Source of the DNA: Candidatus Zhuqueibacterota bacterium
GTDB taxonomy: Bacteria > Zhuqueibacterota > Zhuqueibacteria > Residuimicrobiales > Oceaniaggregativiventaceae
Length of the DNA stretch: 64,000 nucleotides
Assembly: GCA_014728085.1 (NCBI GenBank)
Contig: WJMF01000038.1
Span: 18,121 to 82,120 of the forward strand
Reading direction: 5' to 3'
In this document: piece by piece, positions 41,152 through 50,800 of the stretch
Numbering within the stretch: position 1 is the first letter of the stretch
How the letters are laid out: every line of letters starts with the position of its first letter
The notes under the pieces: model-generated
What the model was told of the DNA's origin: nothing
The model's database searches: none
What the model saw: the letters and a program-made list of their open reading frames with translations, nothing else
Made by a program: the position numbers and the translations under genes

Positions 41152-41180
41152 TTGACAAACAATACATTTTGAACTAAATT
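41152..41180 (+). promoter_or_regulatory. Putative promoter of the toxin-antitoxin pair
   Basis: TTGACA (41152-41157), 17 bp, TAAATT (41175-41180), followed by ATAG. It also fits TTG-N20-TAnnTT. The same arrangement, with the same CTTGACA and CTAAATTA context, is found after repeat copy 2 at 42233-42261. It is 44 bp before the antitoxin start. Confidence 0.55.
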
Positions 41181-41223
41181 ATAGTTGAATTTGAACCAAA
41201 ATTATGAATCATATGGAGACAAA

Positions 41224-41478
41224 ATGAAATCCATCACCATTCATAACCTCGATGACCGGGCGGCAGAAAAGCTGGAATCGTTGTCGCAATCGCAGGGATC
41301 GAGTTTGAATAAAACCATTAAAAAATTGCTCAACAGAGCCCTTGGACTGGACCATAACGGCGGCGACCATCGCCGGGAGTTTGAGGAATTTTCAGGCATC
41401 TGGTCGACAGAGGAGGCGGAAACCTTTGCCGAAAACACCGTACAACTGCAGCAGATCGATGCCGGGGATTGGCAATGA
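41224..41478 (+). CDS. Ribbon-helix-helix antitoxin (VapB/FitA-like)
   Basis: An 84-residue protein. The first 45 residues ('MKSITIHNLDDRAAEKLESL', 'SQSQGSSLNKTIKKLLNRAL') form a CopG/Arc-type ribbon-helix-helix: a beta strand KSITIHNLD, then two helices with the S/N cap. The acidic C-terminal tail ('FEEFSGIWSTEEAETFAENT') would bind and block the toxin active site. It should repress its own promoter. GGAG precedes ATG 41224. Its stop overlaps the toxin start by 4 bp (ATGA at 41475-41478), the usual coupling of type II systems. Confidence 0.85.
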   Translation: MKSITIHNLDDRAAEKLESLSQSQGSSLNKTIKKLLNRALGLDHNGGDHRREFEEFSGIWSTEEAETFAENTVQLQQIDAGDWQ

Positions 41479-41870
41479 AAAAAATTTTGCTCGACACCAA
41501 CGCCTTCACACGGCTCTTTCTCGGTGACGACAGGGTCCTCGAGGCACTCTCAGGTGCCGAAACGGTTTACCTCTCGGTAATCGTTCTCGCAGAGCTGTAT
41601 ACCGGCTTTACGGGCGGCCGCCGGGAAGCGGAAAACCGGCGCTTGTTACAGCGTTTTATGAGCAAACCAACGGTTCAATTTCTGCCGGCAGGTGAAGAAA
41701 CCGCATCCTGTTTCGCGTTTATAAAACAGCAACTAAAATCCTCCGGCACCCCTATTCCCCTCAACGATGTCTGGATTGCCGCGCACAGCATGGAAACCGG
41801 ATCCGTCCTTATAACCTTTGATCACCATTTTTCCAACGTACATGGATTGCGCATGTGGAGTGAAGGGTAA
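41475..41870 (+). CDS. VapC-like PIN-domain toxin ribonuclease
   Basis: A 131-residue PIN protein with all four acidic catalytic positions: D7 (LLDTNAF), E40 (VIVLAELYTGF), D98 (PLNDVWIAAHS) and D116 (LITFDHHF). Members cleave tRNA or rRNA when the antitoxin is degraded. The length is normal, so the toxin should be active. The pair lies between two 216-bp direct repeats, which suggests that it was inserted or mobilised as a unit, or that the repeats are now maintained by the addictive module. Confidence 0.9.
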   Translation: MKKILLDTNAFTRLFLGDDRVLEALSGAETVYLSVIVLAELYTGFTGGRREAENRRLLQRFMSKPTVQFLPAGEETASCFAFIKQQLKSSGTPIPLNDVWIAAHSMETGSVLITFDHHFSNVHGLRMWSEG

Positions 41871-41976
41871 CTCGCCGTATTCGGGTTACAACAATATTAC
41901 GACCCGGCCGGCTTGAATATCCGCAAAGAATATAAAGTTTGGCTACCAGGGTTGAAAAAATGAAAATAAGGTAAAA

Positions 41977-42192
41977 GCCATTCCATTTTTCCCGGCGTTT
42001 CTTTGCGAGCTCGGCGGTTTGAGTTATAAACATGTCGTCCCTAACGGGACTTGAATTGTCCGTCGACATTCCGTTATGATTCTGAATGTATGCCCCGCGG
42101 TGAAAGAAAAGAACAAGACGCAGAGATCAAGATCCGGAACCCGGAGATCAAAACATCAAACTTTTAAAAATTCAACCGTTGACCTCCAGTCT
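41977..42192 (+). repeat. 216-bp direct repeat, copy 2 (right of the toxin-antitoxin pair)
   Basis: The second copy of the unit at 40841-41056, same orientation, ~97% identical, identical across the central ~160 bp apart from two changes. It begins about 105 bp after the toxin stop. Sequence similarity ends abruptly in the CT-rich stretch after 'GACCTCCAGTCT'. The rest of this 500-bp gap (41871-41976, 42193-42377) carries the esterase promoter and no gene I can support. Confidence 0.9.
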
Positions 42193-42232
42193 CTGCCCGC
42201 TGACATCTGCCCTCCGGCCTCTGACTTATACC

Positions 42233-42261
42233 TTGACAATTCGAAAAATTTAAGCTAAATT
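42233..42261 (+). promoter_or_regulatory. Putative promoter of the secreted esterase unit
   Basis: TTGACA (42233-42238), 17 bp, TAAATT (42256-42261). The hexamers and spacing are identical to the toxin-antitoxin promoter, although the spacer differs. It is 117 bp before ATG 42378 and probably drives the esterase and C39-like protease genes. Confidence 0.55.
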
Positions 42262-42377
42262 ACCCGCATCTTTTTACATCCTGAATACACCAACAGTAAA
42301 ATTATCGCCGGCAAAAGTGTAACAACAATTCCAGCGATGCCAAAACTAAGGTCAAACGAATAGTGAGGCGACGAGCC

Positions 42378-43904
42378 ATGAAAAGATTTTTGCTGATTTT
42401 TCTGCTGACGTTCATTCCAACCCTGCTTGCAGGCCAGACAACATACCGCTATACCGATTCCCTCTTTACCGCGGTGCAGACGCATACCGACCTGGGGTAC
42501 GCAACCGCTCCGGAGCTCAACAGCCCCTATATGGGGGAAAGCGCAACCCATAAAGCCGGTCTGACCATGCATATTTTTCAACCCGCGGATGATGAATTGG
42601 CTCTGAGACCCATGCTGATATGCGCACATGGCGGCGCCTTTGTCACCGGCAACAAAGAGCACGACGACATGATGGCGTTTTGCCGCGAGTTTGCCTCGCG
42701 CGGTTATGTCACCGCCACCATGCAATACCGATTGGGCATGAACCCGGCCAGCCGGGTCAGCGGTGAACGGGCGGTCTATCGTGCCCTGCAGGACAGCCGC
42801 ACTGCGATTCGCTTTATCAGGGAAAAAGCCGCTGAATTCGGCGTCGATACCAGCCGCGTCTATTTTCTCGGCAGCAGCGCCGGTGCCTTTATCGGGTTGC
42901 ACAATCTCTTCATGAATGAAACGGCAGAAAGACCCGCATCAACCGGAGCCATAAGTACATTCCCGCCCACATCGGACAACGGTCCCGACCTCGGCGGCTA
43001 TGATGCCATCAAGAGCCAGTATAACCATAACGCTCACCCAAACGCCGTCATCGCTTTATGGGGGGCGTTGAAAGATACAACTCTGATCAAAAAAGACGAC
43101 GAGAAAATCCCGGTTTTCCTGGTCCACGGCACCGACGATATCATCGTCCCCTTTGGCCTCGGTCATCCCTTTCAGGCACCGGCATTACCCGGTACTTTTG
43201 GCAGCAAAACCATTGCAGAAAAATTCAAAACCATCGGTTATCCCCACGAAACCTATTTTGTCAAAGGCGTCGGCCACGAGTTTTACGGCGTTCACAACGG
43301 CCAGTGGCATCCGACACCCAATGCCTACTGGGATAGCGTGCTGACCAAAAGCAGCCATTTTCTCTATCAACAGCACAAACCACAGGCCGCATTCGAATTC
43401 ACAACAGACAGCTATACGGTTCACTTTACCGACCAGAGCAGCGAAGGTACGCTCTCCCGGTACTGGACGTTTGGCGATGGCGAAACGAGTACAGAACAAC
43501 ATCCGATCCACAACTATTCTCAGAGCGGTACCTACCGGGTACGGCTTTATATAGAAAATGAAATTTCGAGCTGGGACACCACTTCAACGCTGGTAAGCAT
43601 CACTGAAACCGCCGTTCAAACAGCCCCGACTCTTCCCGTAAAAACAGAGCTGATAAACAATTTTCCAAATCCCTTTAACGCCTCGACGACCATCACCTAT
43701 TCCCTGGCAAAAGCGGGGTATGTGGGATTGAATATTTACAATATCACCGGCCGAAGGGTAAAAAGCCTGGTCAATGAATACCAAACACCGGGACGTTATT
43801 CTCTTCATTTTAACGCAGAACACCTGCCCAGTGGTCTCTATTTTTATCGGTTAAGGATCAACGATCAAATCGTATCGAGTAAAAAAATGGGCTTGCTGAA
43901 ATAG
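42378..43904 (+). CDS. Secreted alpha/beta-hydrolase (esterase) with PKD and type IX sorting domains
   Basis: A 508-residue exported enzyme. Signal peptide 1-19. The hydrolase (res ~25-340) has oxyanion HGG at 84-86 (AHGGAFVTG), nucleophile S167 in GSSAG, acid D253/D254 (VHGTDDIIVP) and H300 (KGVGHEF), as in carbohydrate or ferulate esterases of the BD-FAE/lipase-like type. A PKD domain follows ('YWTFGDGETSTEQHPIHNYS'), then the sorting domain with NNFPNPFNASTTITYSL and 'GLYFYRLRIN'. It should be exported by the type IX system and cleaved or anchored at the surface. It is followed after 4 bp by the C39-like protease gene. Confidence 0.88.
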   Translation: MKRFLLIFLLTFIPTLLAGQTTYRYTDSLFTAVQTHTDLGYATAPELNSPYMGESATHKAGLTMHIFQPADDELALRPMLICAHGGAFVTGNKEHDDMMAFCREFASRGYVTATMQYRLGMNPASRVSGERAVYRALQDSRTAIRFIREKAAEFGVDTSRVYFLGSSAGAFIGLHNLFMNETAERPASTGAISTFPPTSDNGPDLGGYDAIKSQYNHNAHPNAVIALWGALKDTTLIKKDDEKIPVFLVHGTDDIIVPFGLGHPFQAPALPGTFGSKTIAEKFKTIGYPHETYFVKGVGHEFYGVHNGQWHPTPNAYWDSVLTKSSHFLYQQHKPQAAFEFTTDSYTVHFTDQSSEGTLSRYWTFGDGETSTEQHPIHNYSQSGTYRVRLYIENEISSWDTTSTLVSITETAVQTAPTLPVKTELINNFPNPFNASTTITYSLAKAGYVGLNIYNITGRRVKSLVNEYQTPGRYSLHFNAEHLPSGLYFYRLRINDQIVSSKKMGLLK

Positions 43905-43908
43905 AAAA

Positions 43909-45264
43909 ATGACACGACTGAACTCCTATATAACGCTCTTTGTCTGTCTGTTTGTCGTCAGCCTGTCGGCGCAGCCCTATCCGGACCAGCATTACGTCCT
44001 GGAATACGACTCTTTGTGCGCTCATAGTAAAACCAGCAGCGGCGTCGTTAAATCGAATGACGGGAAAAGATTGATCCTGGAAGAGGGCCGGACCTCCGGT
44101 TTTGTGATTTTATCCGTCCAGACCACCCGGTATCCCTTTAACCGCGGTCTACCCTCCTGGAATGGCACCGCGTCAGGTAGCGATAACGGTTTTATGATTC
44201 AGATGCGTTTTCCCTGGGGCGACGGCTGGTCGCCCTGGCTCACCGCCGGATATTGGAAGGATTACATCTGGAGTTCCTACGGCCGCACCAGCTATGGACA
44301 GGGCAAAATCGACTATGATTACGTGCTGCTCGACGCCTGTCAAAACAAATTTCAATTTAAAATAATCATGAATCGCGACAACGCACAGGCTCCCTCCCCC
44401 ACCCTGCACAAGCTCTCTTTTTTCGTCAGCGATTCACGTACAACCTCGGCCATCAATATAAGCGTCATTGTCGCAGACAACCCCGATCCCATCTTTATCG
44501 CCACCGACTTTTACTACCAATACGGTCTCGATCCGCAAATCGGCGGCAGCATCTGCTCGCCGACCAGCGTCTCCATGATTTTGCGCAGCTATGATATCGG
44601 GGTAGAGCCGGTGCCCTTTGCCCGCGATACCTATGATCCCTACTGGGGAATTTTCGGCATGTGGCCACGGGTGGTACAGAATGCGTCTCAATACGGCCTC
44701 GACGGTGCGGTAACGCGGTACCGCAGCTGGAGCGAGGCGCGTGAAACGCTGGCAGCCGGCGGCCGTATTGCCATGTCGGTCGGTCCGCCGCTCTATGGCG
44801 GACACCTGATAATGCTGGCCGGCTTTACCGACGACGGCCGTCCCATCGTGCACGACCCGGCAAAATCCAACGGCTATGCCTATGTTTTCGACAAGACCCG
44901 TTTGTCGCGTTCCTGGTTCGACAAGGGCGGCATTGCCTATACCTTTTATCCGGCTGAAACACCTGCCCTGGTGGCCACATCGCCACAACAGGTACAACCA
45001 GCTGCTTTTCAGCTGCAGCAAAACTATCCCAACCCCTTTAATGCCTCGACAACAATCAGTTACACTCTTGGCAAAGAGGCACATATTCTGCTGTCCGTTT
45101 ATGATATAAACGGCCGGCAGGTCACAACCCTGGTCAATAATCAAATGCCGGCAGGCGAACATGTCAGCATCTGGGATGCCACCCGATTACCGTCCGGAAC
45201 CTATTTCATTCGCCTGGTTTCCCCCGACGCTCAGCAAGTGATCAAATGCGTCCTGGCAAAATAA
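43909..45264 (+). CDS. Secreted C39-like cysteine protease with type IX sorting domain
   Basis: A 451-residue exported protein. Signal peptide 1-21. A beta-rich N-terminal region (res 30-185) with Trp-rich 'GDGWSPWLTAGYWKDYIW' may bind glycans. A papain-fold C39_2-like domain has C216 (GSICSPTSVSMIL), H299 (GGHLIMLAGF) and D316 (VHDPAKSN), so the triad is complete. The sorting domain has QNYPNPFNASTTISYTL and 'SGTYFIRLVS'. It begins 4 bp after the esterase stop, so the two are co-expressed. They may act together on peptide-glycan material outside the cell (inference). Confidence 0.87.
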   Translation: MTRLNSYITLFVCLFVVSLSAQPYPDQHYVLEYDSLCAHSKTSSGVVKSNDGKRLILEEGRTSGFVILSVQTTRYPFNRGLPSWNGTASGSDNGFMIQMRFPWGDGWSPWLTAGYWKDYIWSSYGRTSYGQGKIDYDYVLLDACQNKFQFKIIMNRDNAQAPSPTLHKLSFFVSDSRTTSAINISVIVADNPDPIFIATDFYYQYGLDPQIGGSICSPTSVSMILRSYDIGVEPVPFARDTYDPYWGIFGMWPRVVQNASQYGLDGAVTRYRSWSEARETLAAGGRIAMSVGPPLYGGHLIMLAGFTDDGRPIVHDPAKSNGYAYVFDKTRLSRSWFDKGGIAYTFYPAETPALVATSPQQVQPAAFQLQQNYPNPFNASTTISYTLGKEAHILLSVYDINGRQVTTLVNNQMPAGEHVSIWDATRLPSGTYFIRLVSPDAQQVIKCVLAK

Positions 45265-45461
45265 AAATTACCCGAAAAATGCAACTAAATGCTTTTCCTG
45301 CTTTTCCGTCCGATATATCTCCGCACTACTCTGATTTTCAACAGGATTACATTTTTTAGCCCCGTTACTCTTGTATATGGCAGATACCCATACGCATGTC
45401 CTTGCGGAAGATGACCGGTATACATTCAACCCGGACATAAAAAAGCGAAAATCCAAACTCT

Positions 45462-47840
45462 CTAGTCTCTCGCCAGTACCATAAATTCTCTTTCCGCTCT
45501 GTTGCCATATTCGTCTACAAGGGTAAGAAGATGGCTGCCGGCATCAGGCGCAAAAGCCATCTGATGAATATCTGTGGTCGTGCCCATATAGGCTTTATCC
45601 AGATGCCAGTGCACGGTTGTGCTCGCCTTGCGGTGCGCCGCTTCAAAGACGACGCGGCCGAGCCGACCATCCATTTCCCTGGGCACAAAAATTTTCCCCT
45701 TTCTGTCGGGATAAAGAATGGACATAAAAGCGACGTGATCCGTACTCATATTATGAATACAGTCCGGGTGATAGGGCGGCAACGGCTCATAGTCCGAGTG
45801 ATATTGCTTGTAAAACCACTCCATCGCAGGCGGCAGGACAAAGCGGTTTTGTGAAATCATATCGGCAACAGACGCGCAATCGGTATTGACTTGAAAGCAG
45901 GCACTGCTGTCGAGATGGACGATACGGCAATAGGGGCAGGCAGGTGTTTTGAGCGCAGAACGCGGAACCCACTCGGATTTAGCCGAGCGACAGTGCATAC
46001 CGGCGCGATAACCGCTTTGATCACATATTTTTGCCTGCATCAAATCGGCCTCCGGCCGCGCAAACCAGGAGGTCGGCGGCAGCATATCAAACAGCGCGAA
46101 CAAAACCGGGGCAGCAGTATAAAGCCCGACCAGGCCGGGACGTCCTTCACCATCGGCGTTGCCGATCCATACACCGACAACATATTCCGGTGTCACACCA
46201 ATCGCCCAGGCATCGCGGAATCCAAAGCTGGTGCCGGTTTTCCAGGCGACGCGACGCGAAGAGGTAAATTGTCGCCAGCCGCTCTCAATACCGGGACGGG
46301 TAACCTCGAGCATCGCCCTGAGCGTCAGCCAACTCGCCCCGGGCGCAAACAGGTTCATAGCAAGCGGCTCTTTTTGTGACTCATCTCTGATCACGGTTAA
46401 ACAAGAGGTTTGCGGCAGTCGGCGGTGATGAAAATGGTTAACCGCCTGCGCCATGTTTGCATACATTTGACACATGTCCCATAGCGTCGCTTCTGCGCCG
46501 CCGAGGATGAGAGAGAGTCCATAGTCGTCCGCTCTGCGAAAAAGCGTGCTCATGCCGAGATCGCGCAACAGGGTATAAAAGCGATCGACATTATAGCGAT
46601 ACAGCAGGCGTACGGCCGGTACATTTAACGATCGGGCCAGAGCCATATCCGCCGGTACGGCACCGCGAAAGGTACGGTCATAATTCTCCGGTGCATAGCC
46701 GCTGATCCGGGTAGGGATATCGCTGACCAGCTGTGAAGGCAGCAATTCACCGTTTTGCAGCATGGCGGCATAGAGAAAGGGTTTGAGAATACTTCCCGTA
46801 CTGCGAGGGGCGGTGATAACATCCACATAACAACCGTGTGCCCGGCCCGCCGGCATTATATTGCCGACATACGCCAGCACCTCACCGGTTTGCACATCGG
46901 CCAGCAGAGCAGCGCCGTTGTTGATGCCATTGGCCGCCAGCCGCTGGTGATGGTGGTTCAGGACGGCAATCGCTTTTTTTTGCAGTTCAACATCGATTGT
47001 TGTCTGATGCAGGGATACCTTTTTCCCGATTCTGCCGGTTTTGGCAGCATTCAACCGCTGCAGCAGGTGTGGCGCCATCGCCGGAAGATCAAACGGTGCA
47101 GCGGGTAATCGTTCCGCCTTTGCCAGCCGGCAGGTCAGAGAATCAATATGGCCTTTTTCGTGCAGCCGTTCAAGCAAATGATTTCGTTTCCGCAGGTATC
47201 TATCCTGATTACGACCGGGGAAGATCAAAGCCGGACTATTGGGCAAAACGGCAAGCGCCGCAGATTCAGCCCAGGAGAGTTGCTGCGGCTGCCGGCCAAA
47301 ATAGCGCCAGGCAGCGGCTTCAAGACCGACAACATTACCCCCAAAAGGCGCGTGAGAGGCATAGAGCCTCAATACTTCTTCTTTGCTCTTGCACATTTCC
47401 AGGCGCAAGGCGAGAAACATTTCGATCAGTTTTTCACCCGGCGTACGCTCCCGACCCATTCTGGAAAGTCGAATCACCTGCATCGTCAGCGTGCTGGCAC
47501 CGCTGACGATATGACGCCGGCTGATGTTCTGCCACATAGCCCTGCCCAGAGCCAGGGGATCAACGCCGGGATGATAATAAAAACGCTTGTCTTCAAAACA
47601 GACAACGCTCTGCCTGTATTTTTGCGGTATCTTAGCCATCGGCGGAAAACGCCACTGTTCATCAGCCGCAATGGTTGCACTCAAAAGCGCACCGCTCCGG
47701 TCTGTGAGCACCATCGAATAAGGCACCTCAAACACCTTACCCGGCGAAAAAAACCAGACCAAAAAAAACAAAACCGCAGCTGCGAGGACGACCAGAGTGA
47801 TCCATCTGACTTTGAATATCGTTTTTGGTTTCAAAAACAT
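45462..47840 (-). CDS. pbpC: Penicillin-binding protein 1C
   Basis: A 792-residue bifunctional peptidoglycan synthase. One membrane helix (~res 12-35). GT51 glycosyltransferase with 'VCFEDKRFYYHPGVDPLALG' (catalytic E) and 'SGASTLTMQVIRL'. Transpeptidase with SxxK in 'STGSILKPFLYAA', SLN in 'MALARSLNVPAVRLL' and 'AWKTGTSFGFRDAW' (KTG). The C-terminal BiPBP_C domain is present ('IVHLDSSACFQVNTDCASVA' region). ATG 47840 lies 10 bp after the alpha-2-macroglobulin stop. That gene pair (yfhM-pbpC in E. coli) is widely conserved and linked to repair and defence of the cell wall. Confidence 0.95.
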   Translation of the reverse strand: MFLKPKTIFKVRWITLVVLAAAVLFFLVWFFSPGKVFEVPYSMVLTDRSGALLSATIAADEQWRFPPMAKIPQKYRQSVVCFEDKRFYYHPGVDPLALGRAMWQNISRRHIVSGASTLTMQVIRLSRMGRERTPGEKLIEMFLALRLEMCKSKEEVLRLYASHAPFGGNVVGLEAAAWRYFGRQPQQLSWAESAALAVLPNSPALIFPGRNQDRYLRKRNHLLERLHEKGHIDSLTCRLAKAERLPAAPFDLPAMAPHLLQRLNAAKTGRIGKKVSLHQTTIDVELQKKAIAVLNHHHQRLAANGINNGAALLADVQTGEVLAYVGNIMPAGRAHGCYVDVITAPRSTGSILKPFLYAAMLQNGELLPSQLVSDIPTRISGYAPENYDRTFRGAVPADMALARSLNVPAVRLLYRYNVDRFYTLLRDLGMSTLFRRADDYGLSLILGGAEATLWDMCQMYANMAQAVNHFHHRRLPQTSCLTVIRDESQKEPLAMNLFAPGASWLTLRAMLEVTRPGIESGWRQFTSSRRVAWKTGTSFGFRDAWAIGVTPEYVVGVWIGNADGEGRPGLVGLYTAAPVLFALFDMLPPTSWFARPEADLMQAKICDQSGYRAGMHCRSAKSEWVPRSALKTPACPYCRIVHLDSSACFQVNTDCASVADMISQNRFVLPPAMEWFYKQYHSDYEPLPPYHPDCIHNMSTDHVAFMSILYPDRKGKIFVPREMDGRLGRVVFEAAHRKASTTVHWHLDKAYMGTTTDIHQMAFAPDAGSHLLTLVDEYGNRAEREFMVLARD

Positions 47841-47850
47841 CACCACAACT

Positions 47851-50800
47851 CTATTCGTCCGTTCCAGGTTTGACCACCCTGATCCACTGACCCGGTTCCC
47901 TGGCGTTAATGGTGGCGTCGTACATGGCTTCGACCTGTACCATGGGCAAATAGAAACGACCGCTATAGCCGGCATTGAGCAATACCCGAAAGGTCTTGCT
48001 CTCTCCTTTTTTCAAATCAAAATAGGTGTATACCCGATCGTCGCGAACGTCCTGATAGGTAAACTCTGAATCCTCCGCCCGCATTGAGGGATCCATTCGT
48101 TCATTGCGAATTTCCCATCCCGATGGGAAAAGCTGAGACAGGGCAAGTCCCTCATAAGCCGTCCGGGATCCACTATGTGTTACCGTCGCATTGGCCACAA
48201 AATCCAGTCCCTGCGGTAGCAGCGACGGATCCAGAGCCTCGCCTTCAAGGGTCTCATATTGTACCTGCAAATTCAAACCCTGTTGGGCGGCTTTTTCCGC
48301 TCCCATCGCCGGTGTTCCGGTTAAAACAAGACGGGGATAGAGCGGAAAACGGTTTTGATTTTTCAAACGAAAGGAGGCCTTTGTGGCATCATACACAGAC
48401 AGGGATTGTTGTAAAACCGGCGCTGCTGTGGTTGCTGTTTTCTCTTCATTCTGCCAGCTATAATGGCACTCCATCTCGTCATCCCCGACGCCGACGCCGG
48501 CATAGCGCGCCAGGGCAATGAGGGCATAGGCGGTGGTCTGGGTGCTGAGCCAGACATCATCGCTGAGGCGATTGCTGATCTTTTGAATCAAGGGTTCCGC
48601 CCGTTCAGAATCTTTCATGATCAACAGCGATTCAAGAATCATCGCCTCATCTCTTAACGCAGAACCATAAGTATTGCCGAGCTCATGATAGGTCTCAACG
48701 GACAAGGGTGCATTATCGACCAGTTCCGTCGCAGCCTCCGGCTGGCCGGCCAGATAATAAGCCGCAGCCAGGCGCCAGCGCGCAACCACGGGAAGATTGT
48801 CGATCTCCCGCAAGCGGTTCATGGCACCCAGCTCGGGATTGCCATAGAGCGCCAGGGTAAAAAGACGATACGCCTGCTGCAGTTCGGAACGGGGTGAACC
48901 CGTCACCCAGGAAAAGGCGCGATTGCGTTGGTATTTTTGCCATTGCGACAAGGTTCCCATCGGTACGGCATAACCGAGTTTTTGTGCCTCGACGAGAAAA
49001 TGCCCGGCCCAGGTCGAGGACCATTGATCAGCATCGCCTCCCGGCCAGGTTGAAAAGCCACCCTCAAAGGTCTGAAAGTTTTGGATACCTGCAATTGCAT
49101 CTTTAACATTCTTTTCGATCTCTTTCTGCCGTTGCAGCGACAAATCCAGCAACTTTTTGAGATAAAGCTGCGGAAATGCCGCAGAGGTGGTCTGCTCGAT
49201 ACATCCGTAAGGATAGCGGACAAGAAATCCCAGTCTCTTTGTCAGATTGAGCGGTGGAATACGGGAAATTTCCAGCATCGCTTCATTGCTGCCCGCGATA
49301 CCAGACAGGGCGATCTTTTCCGACCAGGTCTCCCCCGCCTGTAAAACCGTATCCAAAACATCCACCACCGGCTGCATGGGATTGCGGATTTCAATTTCAA
49401 TGCTTTGCTCCGCTTTTTCATCTTTGCTCTGAGCGAGAATACGGACGGTCCCAATCCCTTCGTTCTCAGCCTGCAGATCAAAATAAGCCATCTTATCGCC
49501 GGTCTGGGCAAAACCAAGGTTTTGATTTGGGTTTCCCTTAACGGTTAATGGCTCCGCGGTGCGGATATTGACATCAACAGAACGGATATTTTCTTCCAGT
49601 GCAAAAACCGTCACCGGCAAATCGACGCTTTCCTGCGGTCCCAGCACCCTGGGAAGCGTTCCCAGAACCATAAGGGGTTTGCGCACGGCCACGGTTTTAT
49701 CGTCTGAGCCAAAGGCATCCCGCATACCGGCCACAGCCATAACCCTTACCGAACCAACGTACTGCGGCATATCAATGTCATGATGCCGAACCTGGTTTTT
49801 TTTCAGTTCCACCGGTCCGAAAAATTTAACCATCGGCGGAAAACGGTTTGCACGGCGGCCTCCCTGAACCTGCTCTTCGCTGCCATCGCCGCCGACAGCC
49901 AGCAGGCGTTCCAGCCTGCCGCTATGTGCACCGGCGATCATATCGTAAAGATCCCAGGTTTTAACCCCCAGGGCCTCGCGTTGATAAAAGGCATTCCATG
50001 CATTCGGGGTCGAAAAACGGGTCAAATCGAGCAATCCCTCATCCACCAGAGCGAGGGTATAGGTCATGGCCCGGCCGTTCTTTTCGCGTATCGACACGCG
50101 AACGCTTTCCTCGGGACGGAACACATTATCGCACTCGATAACAGGAGTCAATATCGTTTCAGGGTTGAACACTTTGATCGGAATGACGCCATACAAGCGA
50201 ATGGGTAAATCATTGCTGCTTTGCAGATGAGGTTGCAAGTAGGTAATATGCACATAGACATTGGGCGCCATCGCCGTGGTGGCCTGAAATGAATATTGAA
50301 TCGATTCGCCGCCGGCGTTAATCCAGTCGCTAAAAAGGATACCTTTGCCCGTTTCGAGAGAAAGCAACCCCCTGCCATCTTTTGCCGTTGGAATGGTAAG
50401 GGAAACCGTTTCACCGACTCTATATTCACTCTTGTCTGCAGAAAAGCTTAACACTGCAGCGCCACCGGACAAATCTTTCTGTCCGCGACCTGCCCATCCC
50501 GGCCAATCGATATAGACGATTTTTCCGGTGCTGTGATCTCCGCCGATATCATGTGCCCGGATTAAAAACCGGCCCCACTGCGGATGTGATAGCCGCAACT
50601 TGTATTCACCTCGTCCGTTAGCCAAATGAACCGTATCGATATCAATGGGCTGATAGGAGGAGGTCCCGACATAATCCGCCAGATTCTCACTGCCTTTTTC
50701 CCACCACCAGCGCCATTTGATCTTGTAGAGTTTGATCATCACATCCGCATTGCGAATCAAATTGCCTTTATGATCGAGAGCCACCAATTGAACCGCATGT

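Noticed and set aside
45268..45456. 62-codon minus-strand frame between the C39-like protease and PBP1C genes
   Set aside because: No start signal and no protein-like pattern; Cys, Ser and Lys distribution looks random.
45891..47873. Several long open frames antisense to the PBP1C gene
   Set aside because: They mirror the codon bias of the real gene, are rich in Arg, Gly, Pro and His, have no ribosome sites and show no domain.
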